From contig NZ_CP035952.1 of NCBI RefSeq assembly GCF_004214895.1, positions 4,970,501 through 5,034,500 on the forward strand: 64,000 bases of DNA, given 5' to 3'. This document shows, in pieces, positions 17,797 through 28,345 of the stretch. This DNA is from Pseudomonas tructae (GTDB lineage: Bacteria > Pseudomonadota > Gammaproteobacteria > Pseudomonadales > Pseudomonadaceae). How positions within the stretch are numbered: the first letter of the stretch is position 1; every line of letters starts with the position of its first letter. The translations under genes were made by a program, and so were the position numbers. The notes under the pieces were generated by a model. It did no database searches and was not told where the DNA came from. It saw nothing but the letters and a program-made list of their open reading frames with translations.

Positions 17797-20505
17797 TCAG
17801 CAATTCCAGGGTGCATCTGCCCCCCCGTGCCCATACTTCTGCCGCGCCTCATCCAGCACCCGCCGCTGCACCCCACCCTGGCGCACCAGGCTGTGCAAAC
17901 TGGCCAGCACAATACTGAAGCGATCGACCTCGAAGAAGCGCCGCAACTGCTGGCGGGTATCACTGCGGCCAAAACCATCAGTACCCAGCGTCACATAAGG
18001 CGCTTGCACGTATTCGGCAATCAGTTGCGGCCAGGCCCGCACATAGTCGGTCGCGGCAATCACCGGCGCATCACCATCAAGGCAGCGCTGCACGTGGCTG
18101 AGATCGCCACTGCCCTGCCCCAGCCGGCTACTGCGGTCAACATCCCGCGCCTCCCGCGCCAGTTCGCTGAAACTGGTGACGCTGAACACTTCACTGGCAA
18201 CCTGCCAGTCGCTGGCCAGCAATTCACTGGCGGCGATGACTTCGCGCAGGATCGCCCCGGAGCCCAGCAGGCGTACCCGCCCCTGAGCGCCAGATACCTG
18301 CTGTTCGACATAACGGTACATGCCGCGTAAAACCTCTTCATGCACCTGCGCTGGCAGGGACGGTTGTGGATAGTTTTCGTTCATCACCGCGACGTAATGG
18401 AATTCATCGCGCTGCTCAGTGAGCATGCGCCGCGCCGCATACTCGAGGATCACCGCCAACTCACCGGCAAAACAAGGCTCCCAGGCGCGGCAGTTAGGCA
18501 CCATCGAGGCCATCACCAAACTTGAGCCATCCTGATGCTGCAGGCCTTCCCCACCCAGCGTGGTACGACCGGCCGTTGCCCCCAACAGCAGGCCACGGGC
18601 CCGCTGATCGGCGGCGGCCCAGATCAGGTCGCCAACGCGCTGGAAACCGAACATCGAGTAATAGATGTACACCGGCAGCATCGGCTCGCCATGCACGGCA
18701 TAAGAGGTTGCCGCCGCCACCCAGGAAGAAATCGCCCCCGCCTCGGTGATACCTTCCTCTAGCAGTTGGCCATCGGCCGCCTCCTTGTAGGACAGCAGCG
18801 ACCCCGCATCTTCCGGTTCATAACACTGCCCCTGGGGCGAATAGATGCCGATCTGGCGGAACAGGCTGGCCATGCCAAAGGTGCGCGCTTCATCCGCCAC
18901 GATCGGCACCACACGAGGCCCTAACTGCGGCGCTTTGAGCCAGGCACCGAGCATGCGCACGGCGGCCATGGTGGTGGACATTTCCTTGCCGTCGGCCTGC
19001 AGGGCGAAGCCGCCCATGGCCTCCAATGCAGGTACCGGCACCGGGCACACATCGCTGCGCCGTGCAGGCAGCGGCCCACCCAGAGCGGCGCGGCGCTCAC
19101 GCAAGTAGCGCATTTCCGCGCTGTCGTCAGCAGGGCGATAGAACTGCAACTGCTCGACCTGAACATCCGACAACGGCAAATGAAAGCGGTCACGAAACGC
19201 CAGCAAAGCCTGTACATCGAGTTTCTTGGCCTGATGCGCGGTCATTCGCGATTCACCGGCGGCGCTCATGCCATAACCTTTTTTAGTCTTGGCCAGAATC
19301 ACCGTCGGCCGGCCCTTGCAGGCCTTGGCGGCGGCGAAGGCGGCGTACAGTTTGCGAAAATCATGGCCGCCGCGCTTGAGCGCGTTGATCTCGGCTGAAC
19401 TCATGTGCTCGACCAGCTTTTGCAAGGCCGGCTGTTGATTGAAAAAGTGCTCGAGGTTGTAGGCACCATCCTTGGCCCCGAGGTTCTGGAACTGGCCGTC
19501 AGGTGTCGCCGCCAGCTGGCGCAGCAGGACATGCTCGGTGTCGCGGGCAAACAGCGCGTCCCACTCAGAACCCCACAGCACCTTGATCACGTTCCAGCCC
19601 GCACCACTGAACAGCGCCTCCAGTTCCTGGATGATCTGGCCATTGCCACGCACCGGGCCGTCCAGGCGCTGCAGGTTGCAGTTGACCACGAAGGTCAGGT
19701 TATCCAGTTGCTCGCGGGCGGCCAGGGTCAGTCCGGCAATCGATTCCGGCTCGTCCATCTCGCCATCGCCAAACACGCCCCAGACGTGCCGCACGCTGGT
19801 GTCGAGCAACCGGCGGTTGTGCAAGTAGCGCATGAACCTCGCCTGGTAGATGGCATTGATTGGCCCGATACCCATGGAGCCGGTGGGAAACTGCCAGAAG
19901 TCGGGCATCAGCCACGGATGCGGATAGGAGCACAGGCCGTTGCCTGCAACCTCCTGACGGTAGCTGGCCAGTTGCTCTTCGCTCAGCCGGCCTTCAAGAA
20001 AGGCACGGGCGTAAATGCCCGGTGCCGAATGTGGCTGGAAAAATACCAGGTCCGCGGTACGTTGCTCACCGCCAGCCTCGCCGCGAAAAAAATGCTGAAA
20101 ACCAACTTCGAAAATCTCTGCCGCCGAGGCATAACTGGCGATATGCCCACCCAGGTCGCCATAGGCGTGGTTGGCCCGCATTACCATGGCCAGGGCGTTC
20201 CAGCGCAAAATGCTGGTAATTCGTTCATCGAGTTCAAGATCGCCCGGGTAGGCGCCCTGCTGTTCCACCGACAAGCTGTTGCGATAGGCCGAAAAGGCCT
20301 GGGCACTGTGTTCCAGGCCCAGCTCGCGGGCATGGGCCTGCAACTGCTCCAGCAAAAACCGCGCACGTTCAGGGCCACAGTGCAGCAGGGTCGACTCCAG
20401 CGCCTCCAGCCACTCGGCGGTTTCCCCCGGGTCGCTGTCGAGCTGCTGATCGCCCAGGCGCCGCGGCACACCTTCGCCAGGCACAAGGTTCATCATTGCC
20501 ACCAT
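17797..20505 (-). CDS. mdeB: Pyruvate dehydrogenase E1-type 2-oxoacid dehydrogenase (MdeB)
   Basis: A 902-residue homodimeric E1 (AceE family), thiamine-diphosphate dependent. The ThDP motif GDGEMDEPESIAGLTLAARE with following NLTFVVNCNLQRLDGPVRGN is clear, as are SSWVAAATSYAVHGEPMLPV and GRTTLGGEGLQHQDGSSLV in the second half. The gene lies 25 bases after mdeA, the arrangement reported for P. putida, where the product is thought to act on 2-oxobutyrate released from methionine. No E2 or E3 gene lies nearby, so it must borrow those subunits. ATG at 20505 is chosen for its GAGG site; two later ATGs (20496, 20493) are possible. Confidence 0.88.
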   Translation of the reverse strand: MVAMMNLVPGEGVPRRLGDQQLDSDPGETAEWLEALESTLLHCGPERARFLLEQLQAHARELGLEHSAQAFSAYRNSLSVEQQGAYPGDLELDERITSILRWNALAMVMRANHAYGDLGGHIASYASAAEIFEVGFQHFFRGEAGGEQRTADLVFFQPHSAPGIYARAFLEGRLSEEQLASYRQEVAGNGLCSYPHPWLMPDFWQFPTGSMGIGPINAIYQARFMRYLHNRRLLDTSVRHVWGVFGDGEMDEPESIAGLTLAAREQLDNLTFVVNCNLQRLDGPVRGNGQIIQELEALFSGAGWNVIKVLWGSEWDALFARDTEHVLLRQLAATPDGQFQNLGAKDGAYNLEHFFNQQPALQKLVEHMSSAEINALKRGGHDFRKLYAAFAAAKACKGRPTVILAKTKKGYGMSAAGESRMTAHQAKKLDVQALLAFRDRFHLPLSDVQVEQLQFYRPADDSAEMRYLRERRAALGGPLPARRSDVCPVPVPALEAMGGFALQADGKEMSTTMAAVRMLGAWLKAPQLGPRVVPIVADEARTFGMASLFRQIGIYSPQGQCYEPEDAGSLLSYKEAADGQLLEEGITEAGAISSWVAAATSYAVHGEPMLPVYIYYSMFGFQRVGDLIWAAADQRARGLLLGATAGRTTLGGEGLQHQDGSSLVMASMVPNCRAWEPCFAGELAVILEYAARRMLTEQRDEFHYVAVMNENYPQPSLPAQVHEEVLRGMYRYVEQQVSGAQGRVRLLGSGAILREVIAASELLASDWQVASEVFSVTSFSELAREARDVDRSSRLGQGSGDLSHVQRCLDGDAPVIAATDYVRAWPQLIAEYVQAPYVTLGTDGFGRSDTRQQLRRFFEVDRFSIVLASLHSLVRQGGVQRRVLDEARQKYGHGGADAPWNC

Positions 20506-20530
20506 TGCATTGACCTCGTCCGTGAAAGGT

Positions 20531-21727
20531 TCAGGCGCAGGCCTTGAGCGCCTGTTGAATATCCGCCAGCAGGTCGTCGATATCCTCAAGGCCCACCGAC
20601 AGCCGCACCAGCCCTTCAGAAATGCCGTACTGCGCACGCTCCTCCGGGGTATAGCTGGAGTGGGTCATGCTGGCCGGGTGCTGGGCCAGGGATTCGGCAT
20701 CACCAAGGCTGACGGCCCGGCTGAACAGCTGCAGGGCGTTCATGAAACGCCGACCGGCGGCGATGCCACCCTTGAGTTCAAAAGCGATCATTCCGCCCGG
20801 CATGCGCATCTGCCGTTTGGCCAATTCGTACTGAGCAAACCCTGGCAGGCCGGGGTAATTGATCAGTTCAACTTCCGGCTGCTGCTCAAGGTATTCAGCG
20901 ATTGTTTGCGCGTTGCTGCAGTGGCGCTCCATGCGCAGGGTCAGGGTTTTCATCCCGCGCATCAACAAGGCGGCGTCGTGGGGCGACATCACCGCACCGG
21001 TCATGTCCTTCAGGCCTTCCAGGCGAATCCTGTCTACCAGGGCCTTGCGCCCTACCACCAGGCCGGCAGTGATATCACCATGGCCGCTGAGGTACTTGGT
21101 CGCCGAGTGCACCACCAGGTCAGCACCCAATTCCAGCGGCCGCTGCAAATAAGGGGTGCAATAGGTGTTGTCGACCACCACGCTGATGCCGTGCTGATGG
21201 GCAAGCGTGGCCACTGCTGCGATATCGGCCATCTGCATATTGGGGTTGGCCGGGGTTTCGAAATAGATCACCCGGGTGTTGTCACTGATCGCCGCAGCGA
21301 CCGCCTGTACATCGCTCATGTCGACATGCCGGACCTTGACCCCGAACTCACCGATGCCATGGTGCAAAAAGGCGAAGGTGCAGCCATACAGGGTCCGCCC
21401 CACCAGCACTTCATCGCCTGGGCGCAGCAGGGTCCAGAGCGTGGCAGTGATCGCCCCCATTCCCGATGCCAGGGCCAGCCCGGCCTCGCCACCTTCCAGT
21501 GAAGCCATGCGTTGTTCGAGCAGGGCCAGGGTGGGGTTGGAAATTCGGCTATAGAAGTGTCCGGCCTGTTCTCCGGCAAAGCAGGCCGCGCCGTACTCGA
21601 CCGTAGGAAAGGCAAAGGTGGCGGTCTGATAGACCGGCGGCACCAAGGCACCGTTGTGCTCCAGTGGGTCATAACCGTGGTGGATAGCGCGGGTGGCAAA
21701 ACCTGAATTATTGTTGGAGCCGCTCAT
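20531..21727 (-). CDS. mdeA: L-methionine gamma-lyase
   Basis: A 398-residue PLP enzyme that splits L-methionine to methanethiol, ammonia and 2-oxobutyrate. It closely follows P. putida MGL: HYSRISNP-type phosphate loop (GHFYSRISNPTLALLEQRMA), Tyr114 and the specific Cys116 in TLYGCTFAF, and the PLP lysine (about residue 210) in SATKYLSGHGDITAG. Cys116 separates true methionine gamma-lyases from cystathionine enzymes. The gene is divergent from mdeR, whose product is expected to activate it, and leads the mdeAB operon. Confidence 0.95.
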   Translation of the reverse strand: MSGSNNNSGFATRAIHHGYDPLEHNGALVPPVYQTATFAFPTVEYGAACFAGEQAGHFYSRISNPTLALLEQRMASLEGGEAGLALASGMGAITATLWTLLRPGDEVLVGRTLYGCTFAFLHHGIGEFGVKVRHVDMSDVQAVAAAISDNTRVIYFETPANPNMQMADIAAVATLAHQHGISVVVDNTYCTPYLQRPLELGADLVVHSATKYLSGHGDITAGLVVGRKALVDRIRLEGLKDMTGAVMSPHDAALLMRGMKTLTLRMERHCSNAQTIAEYLEQQPEVELINYPGLPGFAQYELAKRQMRMPGGMIAFELKGGIAAGRRFMNALQLFSRAVSLGDAESLAQHPASMTHSSYTPEERAQYGISEGLVRLSVGLEDIDDLLADIQQALKACA

Positions 21728-21855
21728 GGCAAACAGCCTCTAGTGGTTTGTTATAAGCTTATGCCACTGAGGTGCTGAATTTTTTCCAAATATGACCTCC
21801 CTCGCGGAGGGTTATTGACATAAAAACAACAATTTCAGACCAGGGAGGGTAAAAC
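21728..21855. promoter_or_regulatory. Divergent control region mdeA-mdeR
   Basis: 128 bases separate the two start codons. A perfect palindrome ATAAGCTTAT lies at 21753-21762 next to a TATAAC hexamer facing mdeA; TTGACA at 21814 faces mdeR. An inverted repeat CCCTC-GCG-GAGGG lies at about 21801-21813. An Lrp-type regulator would be expected to bind here, but the exact site is inferred. Confidence 0.5.
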
Positions 21856-22335
21856 ATGCCTACAACCATCGATCGGACCGACCGTGCATTGCTCGCGGCG
21901 CTGCAGGACAACGCCCGGCTGACCGTGTCCGAACTGGCCGATCAGGTATCGCTGACCACCTCGCCGTGCTGGCGACGCATCAAATTGCTGGAAGAATCCG
22001 GCTACATCACCGGCTACCAGGCCATCCTTTCGCCCAAATCCCTCGGTTTTGGTGTAACCGCTTTTGTCAGCATCATGATGGATTCGCACACCAAGGAAAT
22101 GGCCCGCGCCTTCGAGCAGCGACTGATGGAAATCCCCGAAATCGTCGCCTGCCACAACATCTCCGGGCGCTATGACTTCCTCCTGGAAATCCTCGCGCGG
22201 GACCTGGAATCGTTCGGTGAGTTTGCCCGGGAGGTGCTGCAGACCTTGCCGGGGGTGAAGGAGATCTACTCGAGTTTCTCGTTCAAGGCCGTGAAGGAAA
22301 AGCGGGTGATTCCGGTGTCGGAAAAGCACATCTGA
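21856..22335 (+). CDS. mdeR: Lrp/AsnC family regulator of methionine catabolism
   Basis: A 159-residue Lrp-family protein with an N-terminal winged HTH (TDRALLAALQDNARLTVSEL, VSLTTSPCWRRIKLLEESGY) and a C-terminal RAM effector domain (FVSIMMDSHTKEMARAFEQR, GRYDFLLEILARDLESFGEF). Its position divergent to mdeA matches P. putida MdeR, which is needed for mdeAB expression. A GGGAGG ribosome-binding site precedes the ATG. Confidence 0.92.
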   Translation: MPTTIDRTDRALLAALQDNARLTVSELADQVSLTTSPCWRRIKLLEESGYITGYQAILSPKSLGFGVTAFVSIMMDSHTKEMARAFEQRLMEIPEIVACHNISGRYDFLLEILARDLESFGEFAREVLQTLPGVKEIYSSFSFKAVKEKRVIPVSEKHI

Positions 22336-22341
22336 ATTTGA

Positions 22342-22578
22342 TCAGTCATGATCGCGGGACAATTCGACCGGCCCCGCGATACTCCACTCGAAAATCTGCA
22401 CCATGTAGGAAGAAAATTTCTCGCTGATAAGAAAGTCCTGACTTAAGCAGCTACCTAACACGACAGACATCACTGCCCACAAATCCGCATCCTGTTCTGG
22501 AGGCGCACCAGGAAGCATTTCACCGGTGCATAACTTCCATACAAGGGGCGTTCTGAATGACAGTAAGCACGGCTGCAC
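22342..22578 (-). CDS. Doubtful small ORF between mdeR and the DNase remnant
   Basis: A 78-codon open frame with GTG start (or a 58-codon version from ATG at 22518). It has no recognised domain, overlaps the REP-like palindrome at its 3' end and the 5' end of the plus-strand DNase remnant, and lacks a convincing ribosome-binding site. The composition (SEKFSSYMVQIFEW) is protein-like enough to record. It may be a small Pseudomonas-specific gene or chance. Confidence 0.2.
   Translation of the reverse strand: MQPCLLSFRTPLVWKLCTGEMLPGAPPEQDADLWAVMSVVLGSCLSQDFLISEKFSSYMVQIFEWSIAGPVELSRDHD
22351..22380. repeat. REP-like inverted repeat after mdeR
   Basis: Arms ATCGCGGG and CCCGCGAT are separated by 13 to 14 bases. 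It looks like a decayed REP element or a hairpin ending the mdeR transcript; no T-run follows. Confidence 0.5.
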
Positions 22579-22790
22579 ATTTCACCTATCCACTCTCCAA
22601 ACCGAACCTGGCCCGCATGCAGAAAGGCTATCCACCCCGAGCGCCTTTTTCAGAGACCGTCAAAAACCGCCGGTCCTATGAAATGCGTCATATCATGCCG
22701 ACGCGCGAAGGTGGCGAGATGAACGACATGGACAACCTGCGAATCCTGACGCCCAAACAATGCATCAGCCTCTATGGTGACCTGCAATGA
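22557..22790 (+). pseudogene. Truncated colicin/pyocin-type HNH DNase domain
   Basis: A 77-codon frame that aligns with the C-terminal end of E9/pyocin DNase domains: SKPNLARMQKGYPPRAP, then RRSYEMRHIMPTREGGEMND, then MDNLRILTPKQ. A complete bacteriocin needs hundreds of upstream residues (translocation, receptor domains), and a stop codon sits directly before this ATG. Several catalytic His of the HNH motif are replaced: the HH pair reads RH, and the terminal H-x-x-x-H reads C-x-x-x-Y. It is therefore probably inactive. AAGGGG lies 8 bases upstream, so it could still be translated. The stop overlaps the immunity gene start (ATGATG). Confidence 0.8.
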
Positions 22791-23047
22791 TGTTACTCAA
22801 GGGCAACTTTGCTGAGTACACGGCAACCGAGTTCGAATGTCTGCTCAAGGAAATCATCGAAGCCGCCGGTTCCGAGTTTTACCAGGACACCTTGCTTGAG
22901 CATTTCATCGCAGTGACGGAGCATCCTGAAGGGTCAGATCTGATTTTTTATCCGGCCGATGGTAACGCCCAGACGCCAGGGCAGATTATTCAGCAGATCG
23001 TGGGATGGCGAGCGGCTAACGGCCGGGCTGGATTGAAAGAGGGTTGA
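22787..23047 (+). CDS. Colicin E9/pyocin-type DNase immunity protein
   Basis: An 86-residue protein of the Im2/Im7/Im9 family (colicin/pyocin immunity), which binds the nuclease domain of a cognate bacteriocin and blocks it. It matches Im9 along its full length: the start LLKGNFAEYTATEFECLLKE, the binding core TEHPEGSDLIFYP (Im9 has GSDLIYYP) and the end WRAANGRAGLKEG. Length is normal and no damage is seen. It follows the truncated DNase domain with overlapping codons, the usual toxin-immunity order. It could protect the host against related bacteriocins even though the toxin is gone. Confidence 0.93.
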   Translation: MMLLKGNFAEYTATEFECLLKEIIEAAGSEFYQDTLLEHFIAVTEHPEGSDLIFYPADGNAQTPGQIIQQIVGWRAANGRAGLKEG

Positions 23048-23102
23048 GTCGGGCGCCACCGCGGCACAGCGCCCTCGAGATCGAGCGTCGCCCGCGCGGC
23101 GC

Positions 23103-23126
23103 ATCGCGGGTCAAGCCCGCTCCCAC
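23103..23126. repeat. Single REP element
   Basis: One half element (ATCGCGGGTCAAGCCCGCTC then CCACA) between the immunity gene and cysNC; one base differs from the common form. Confidence 0.8.
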
Positions 23127-23174
23127 ATTTGTTGCAACGTGCCATGGCCTGTGAGGGTGGTGTTGAGGCCCACA

Positions 23175-23199
23175 AAAAACCCCACCGAGGTGGGATTTT
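23175..23199 (-). terminator. Intrinsic terminator of cysNC
   Basis: Arms CCCACC and GGTGGG around a GA-containing loop; on the minus strand the stem is followed by GGTTTTTTG, a T-run. Confidence 0.85.
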
Positions 23200-23216
23200 C
23201 TGTTTACAGGCAATGC

Positions 23217-25118
23217 CTAGATCGCGCCACGCTTGCGCAGCAACTCCAGCACCTGCTTGACGCCGTCTTCCAGGCTGAGGTTCTGGGTGTCGATCACCAG
23301 GTCAGCATCCAGCGGTACGTCATACGGGAAGCTTTCGCCCGGGATGTTGTCGCCGGCAGCGGCATACAGGCCCTGGGGGTCGCGCTCGCGGCACGCCAAA
23401 GGCGAAGCCTGGACGTAGACAGTGAGCAAACGCTCCTTGCCGATCAGCGCCTTGGCCTGTTCACGGCCTTCGGCGTCCGGGGCGACGAAGGCAGCCAAGG
23501 TCAGCAGGCCTGCTTCGTTGAACTGACGCGCAACGTGCGCGGCACGACGCCAGTTCTCGGTACGCCCGGCACGGTCTTGCGGCAAGCCCTTGTTCAGGTC
23601 GTGGCGCAGGTTCTGACCATCGAGCACGTACACCGCTCGGCCCATGTCGAACAGCTTGCGCTCGACGGCATAGGCCAGGGTGCTCTTGCCCGCGCCCGAA
23701 AGGCCGCTGAACAGCACGGTGGCCGGCTGCTGGCCGAAGCGCAGGGCACGTTCTTCGGTGGCGACGTGCGCCAGTTTACCATGCTGGCCGACGGTGCCAT
23801 GGGGCACAACCGGTGGCGCGATGATCATGCCAGCGCCAACGGTGCCGTTGGTCAGGCGGTCAATGACGATGAACGCACCGGTGGTGCGGTTGCTGTCATA
23901 GCCGTCCAGGGCGATCGGGGCGTCGAGGCTGACCTTGACCTTGCCGATCTCGTTCAGTTGCAAAGAACTGGCCGTGCCCTGCTCCAGGGTATTCACATCG
24001 ACCTTGTGGGCGATGCTGGCAATCGAGCCCGGCACGTAGCTGGTGGCGCGCTTGATGTCGTATTTCTTGCCCGGCAGCATCGGCTCTTCGGCCATCCATA
24101 CCAGCATGGCGTCGAACTGGTCGGCCACCTGCGGTACGTTGTCGGCGTGCACCAGCAGGTCGCCACGGGAGATGTCGATCTCGTCTTCCATGGTCAGGGT
24201 CACGGCCTGACCGGGGCCGGCGTTTTCCAGCTCACCTTCGAAGGTGACGATAGACTTGACCCGGCTGCTCTTGCCCGACGGCAGCACAACGACTTCATCG
24301 CCCTTGTGCACCACACCGCTGGCCAGGGTGCCGGCAAAACCACGGAAGTTCAGGTTCGGGCGGTTGACGTACTGCACCGGGAAACGCAGGTCGGTGAAGT
24401 TGCGGTCGGCCGCGACTTCGACGGTTTCGAGGATTTCCATCAGCGCCGGGCCCGTGTACCACGGCGAACGCTCGCTGCGGTTGACCACGTTGTCGCCCTT
24501 GAGCGCCGACATCGGCACAAAGTGCAGGCTGCTCGGAGCCATGTTGATGGCTTCGGCAAACTTCAGGTAGTCGGCCTTGATGCTCTCGAACACGCCTTCG
24601 TCGAAGCCTTTGAGGTCCATCTTGTTGACCGCGACGACGATGTGCTTGATGCCCAGCAACGAGGCAATGTAGCTGTGCCGACGGGTCTGGGTCTGCACGC
24701 CGTAGCGGGCATCGACGAGGATGATCGCCAGATCGCAGGTCGAAGCACCGGTGGCCATGTTGCGGGTGTACTGCTCGTGGCCCGGAGTGTCGGCGATGAT
24801 GAACTTGCGCTTGGCGGTGGAAAAGTAGCGGTAAGCCACATCGATGGTGATGCCCTGCTCACGCTCGGCCTGCAGGCCATCTACCAGCAACGCCAGGTCG
24901 ATGTCGTCACCGGTGGTGCCGACTTTCTTCGAGTCGCGGGTAATGGCTTCCAGATGGTCTTCATAGATCATCTTCGAGTCGTGCAGCAGGCGCCCGATCA
25001 GGGTGCTCTTGCCGTCGTCGACGTTACCGCAGGTGAGGAAGCGCAGCAGTTCTTTGCGTTCGTGCTGGGCCAGGTAAGCGAGGATATCCTCGCTGATCAG
25101 ATCAGATTGGTGCGACAT
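23217..25118 (-). CDS. cysNC: Bifunctional sulfate adenylyltransferase GTPase subunit / APS kinase
   Basis: A 633-residue fusion. The N-terminal CysN half is an EF-Tu-like GTPase ([21 protein letters not shown]-loop, [13 protein letters not shown]3, VNKMDLKG G4) that drives APS formation by CysD. The C-terminal APS kinase half, from about residue 445, has its own P-loop [20 protein letters not shown] and makes PAPS. It lies 14 bases after cysD. The fused form is usual in Pseudomonas. Together with CysD it activates sulfate for assimilation. Confidence 0.97.
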   Translation of the reverse strand: MSHQSDLISEDILAYLAQHERKELLRFLTCGNVDDGKSTLIGRLLHDSKMIYEDHLEAITRDSKKVGTTGDDIDLALLVDGLQAEREQGITIDVAYRYFSTAKRKFIIADTPGHEQYTRNMATGASTCDLAIILVDARYGVQTQTRRHSYIASLLGIKHIVVAVNKMDLKGFDEGVFESIKADYLKFAEAINMAPSSLHFVPMSALKGDNVVNRSERSPWYTGPALMEILETVEVAADRNFTDLRFPVQYVNRPNLNFRGFAGTLASGVVHKGDEVVVLPSGKSSRVKSIVTFEGELENAGPGQAVTLTMEDEIDISRGDLLVHADNVPQVADQFDAMLVWMAEEPMLPGKKYDIKRATSYVPGSIASIAHKVDVNTLEQGTASSLQLNEIGKVKVSLDAPIALDGYDSNRTTGAFIVIDRLTNGTVGAGMIIAPPVVPHGTVGQHGKLAHVATEERALRFGQQPATVLFSGLSGAGKSTLAYAVERKLFDMGRAVYVLDGQNLRHDLNKGLPQDRAGRTENWRRAAHVARQFNEAGLLTLAAFVAPDAEGREQAKALIGKERLLTVYVQASPLACRERDPQGLYAAAGDNIPGESFPYDVPLDADLVIDTQNLSLEDGVKQVLELLRKRGAI

Positions 25119-25132
25119 GAAGAGACCCTAAC

Positions 25133-26050
25133 TTAGAAATAGCCCTGACGTTTTTTGTCTTCCATGGAGCCTGCGCCATCATGATCGATGACCCGGCCCT
25201 GGCGCTCGGAAGTGCGCGTCAGGAGCATTTCCTGAATGATGTCGGTGAGGCTCTCGGCCTCCGACTCCACCGCGCCCGTCAACGGGTAGCAGCCAAGGGT
25301 ACGGAAACGCACCTTCTTCTTGACGATGCGGGCCTTTTCTTCCTCCGAGAGGTGCTCGAGGATGCGCGCGTCGTCGATCATGATCAGGGTGCCGTTCTTC
25401 TCGATGACTTCGCGTTCGGCGGCGAAGTACAGCGGCACGATCGGGATGCCTTCAAGGTAGATGTACTGCCAGATATCCAGCTCGGTCCAGTTCGACAGCG
25501 GGAACACGCGAATCGATTCGCCCTTGTTGACCTTGCCGTTGTAGACGTTCCACAACTCGGGGCGCTGATTCTTCGGGTCCCAGCGGTGCTTGCTGTCGCG
25601 GAACGAATAGACCCGCTCCTTGGCCCGCGACTTCTCTTCGTCGCGGCGCGCGCCACCAAAGGCAGCATCGAAGCCGTACTTGTCGAGGGCCTGCTTGAGG
25701 CCTTCGGTCTTCATGATGTCGGTGTGCTTGGCACTGCCGTGGGTGAACGGGTTGATGCCCTGGGCGACGCCATCAGGGTTGACGTGAGTAATCAGCTCCA
25801 GGCCCATTTCCTCGACCATCTTGTCGCGGAAGCTGTACATCTCCTGGAATTTCCACTGGGTGTCGACGTGCATCACCGGGAACGGCAGCTTGCCCGGGAA
25901 GAAGGCTTTGCGCGCCAGGTGCAGCATCACGGCCGAGTCCTTGCCAATCGAGTACAGCATCACCGGGTTATCGAACTCGGCGGCCACCTCACGAATGATG
26001 TGGATGCTTTCCGCCTCCAACTGTTTCAAGTGCGTCAGTTTGTCGACCAT
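25133..26050 (-). CDS. cysD: Sulfate adenylyltransferase subunit 2
   Basis: The 305-residue catalytic ATP sulfurylase subunit, an N-type ATP pyrophosphatase. The PP-loop appears as [40 protein letters not shown] and [20 protein letters not shown] are the other family blocks. The protein converts sulfate and ATP to APS with GTP hydrolysis by CysN. It is the first gene of cysD-cysNC; the 136 bases upstream probably carry a CysB-dependent promoter, which I cannot define. Confidence 0.97.
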   Translation of the reverse strand: MVDKLTHLKQLEAESIHIIREVAAEFDNPVMLYSIGKDSAVMLHLARKAFFPGKLPFPVMHVDTQWKFQEMYSFRDKMVEEMGLELITHVNPDGVAQGINPFTHGSAKHTDIMKTEGLKQALDKYGFDAAFGGARRDEEKSRAKERVYSFRDSKHRWDPKNQRPELWNVYNGKVNKGESIRVFPLSNWTELDIWQYIYLEGIPIVPLYFAAEREVIEKNGTLIMIDDARILEHLSEEEKARIVKKKVRFRTLGCYPLTGAVESEAESLTDIIQEMLLTRTSERQGRVIDHDGAGSMEDKKRQGYF

Positions 26051-26186
26051 GGCTACTCACGGAAATACGATCTTATGGACGGCCAGCGGGCCGTGTTCGA
26101 GCGAGCCACTGTATCACAGCGCCCAATTCTATTTAGACGGCCAACTAGAACGAAACAGTATAAGAATATGCCCTGCCGTTTTAGTT

Positions 26187-26945
26187 TCAGATCGGGTTCG
26201 GGCAGTCGATGAACAGGTGCTCCAGGGCAAAGCGCCGGGCCAGGTAATCACCCAGCGCCTGCACCCCGTAACGCTCGGTGGCATGGTGGCCGGCGGCAAT
26301 GAAACTGATGCCGTTTTCGCGGGCGCTATGGAAGGTCTGCTCGGAGGCCTCGCCACTCAAGTACAGGTCGACACCGGCGGTAATCGCCTGGTCGATGTAA
26401 CCCTGGCCGCCGCCTGTGCACCAGCCAACCCGGCGGATGATCTGCTCACCTTCGATCAGCAGCGGCTCGCGGCCCATCACCTCCTGCACCTTGCGGGCAA
26501 AATCCCGCGCCGACATCGGCTCGGCCAACGACCCGACCAGGCCAACGACCCGCGGGTTCTGTGGGTCCAGCGGGCCTTCAACGGTGATGTCGAGCTGCCG
26601 TGCCAGTTGCACGTTGTTGCCCACTTCCGGGTGCAGGTCCAGCGGCAGGTGATAGGACAACAGGCTCAGATCGTTTTTCAGCAAAGTCTTCAGCCGGCGC
26701 TGCTTCATGCCGGTGATGCACGGGTTTTCGCCCTTCCAGAAGTAGCCATGGTGCACCAGCACCAGGTCGGCGTTGGCCTCGACGGCGGCGTCGAGCAAAG
26801 CCTGGCTTGCGGTGACGCCGCTAACGATGCGGGTCACCTGCGGGCGCCCCTCGACCTGCAGGCCGTTGGGGCAGTAGTCCTGGATTTTGGCGCTGCCGAG
26901 GTAGCGTTCGGCTTCCTCGACCAGGGTACTCAGGGCAACAGCCAT
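26187..26945 (-). CDS. NIF3-family dinuclear-metal protein (YbgI-like)
   Basis: A 252-residue Nif3-like protein of the YbgI type. Metal-binding residues are visible in LVLVHHGYFWKGENPCITGM (HH) and ISFIAAGHHATERYGVQALG (H-x-x-E near the C terminus). Family members are variously described as GTP cyclohydrolase 1 type 2-like, but no activity is firmly shown. Start ATG at 26945 has an AGGAG site 8 bases upstream; the longer frame to 26960 lacks one. It is divergent from algW. Confidence 0.9.
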   Translation of the reverse strand: MAVALSTLVEEAERYLGSAKIQDYCPNGLQVEGRPQVTRIVSGVTASQALLDAAVEANADLVLVHHGYFWKGENPCITGMKQRRLKTLLKNDLSLLSYHLPLDLHPEVGNNVQLARQLDITVEGPLDPQNPRVVGLVGSLAEPMSARDFARKVQEVMGREPLLIEGEQIIRRVGWCTGGGQGYIDQAITAGVDLYLSGEASEQTFHSARENGISFIAAGHHATERYGVQALGDYLARRFALEHLFIDCPNPI

Positions 26946-26965
26946 GGAAAGACTCCTCAATTTCG

Positions 26966-27050
26966 CAGTTCAGCGCGGCCCAAGGCCCCGTATAATGAGC
27001 GCCATTATGGGCCGTCGCCGGGTTTGGGGAAACCGACGGCAGTTGCCCGG
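26966..27050 (+). promoter_or_regulatory. Promoter and hairpin in the algW leader
   Basis: A consensus -10 TATAAT at 26991-26996 faces algW, with TTCAGC 16 bases upstream as a possible -35. About 15 bases after the predicted start the transcript can fold GCCGTC...GGTTT-GGGG-AAACC-GACGGC (27011-27043). The leader would be about 170 bases long. No ORF is seen in it. Confidence 0.45.
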
Positions 27051-27174
27051 GGGTATCGGTTGTTGGCTTTGGTGACGATTTAACAGTTCCTGCACAAGCC
27101 CGAGCGCAGTATGATCGCGCGCGTTCACGCCCCCAGCTGTTTGCGGCCCTCTGCCAACTCCCAGGATTCGTTCA

Positions 27175-28332
<1,158 letters not shown>

Positions 28333-28345
28333 CGGCCTGAAATAC

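Noticed and set aside
23139..25136. Long plus-strand open frame opposite cysNC, and similar long frames opposite trpS, mdeB, lpoA and rhlB
   Set aside because: They are antisense shadows of GC-rich genes with clear family assignments on the other strand.
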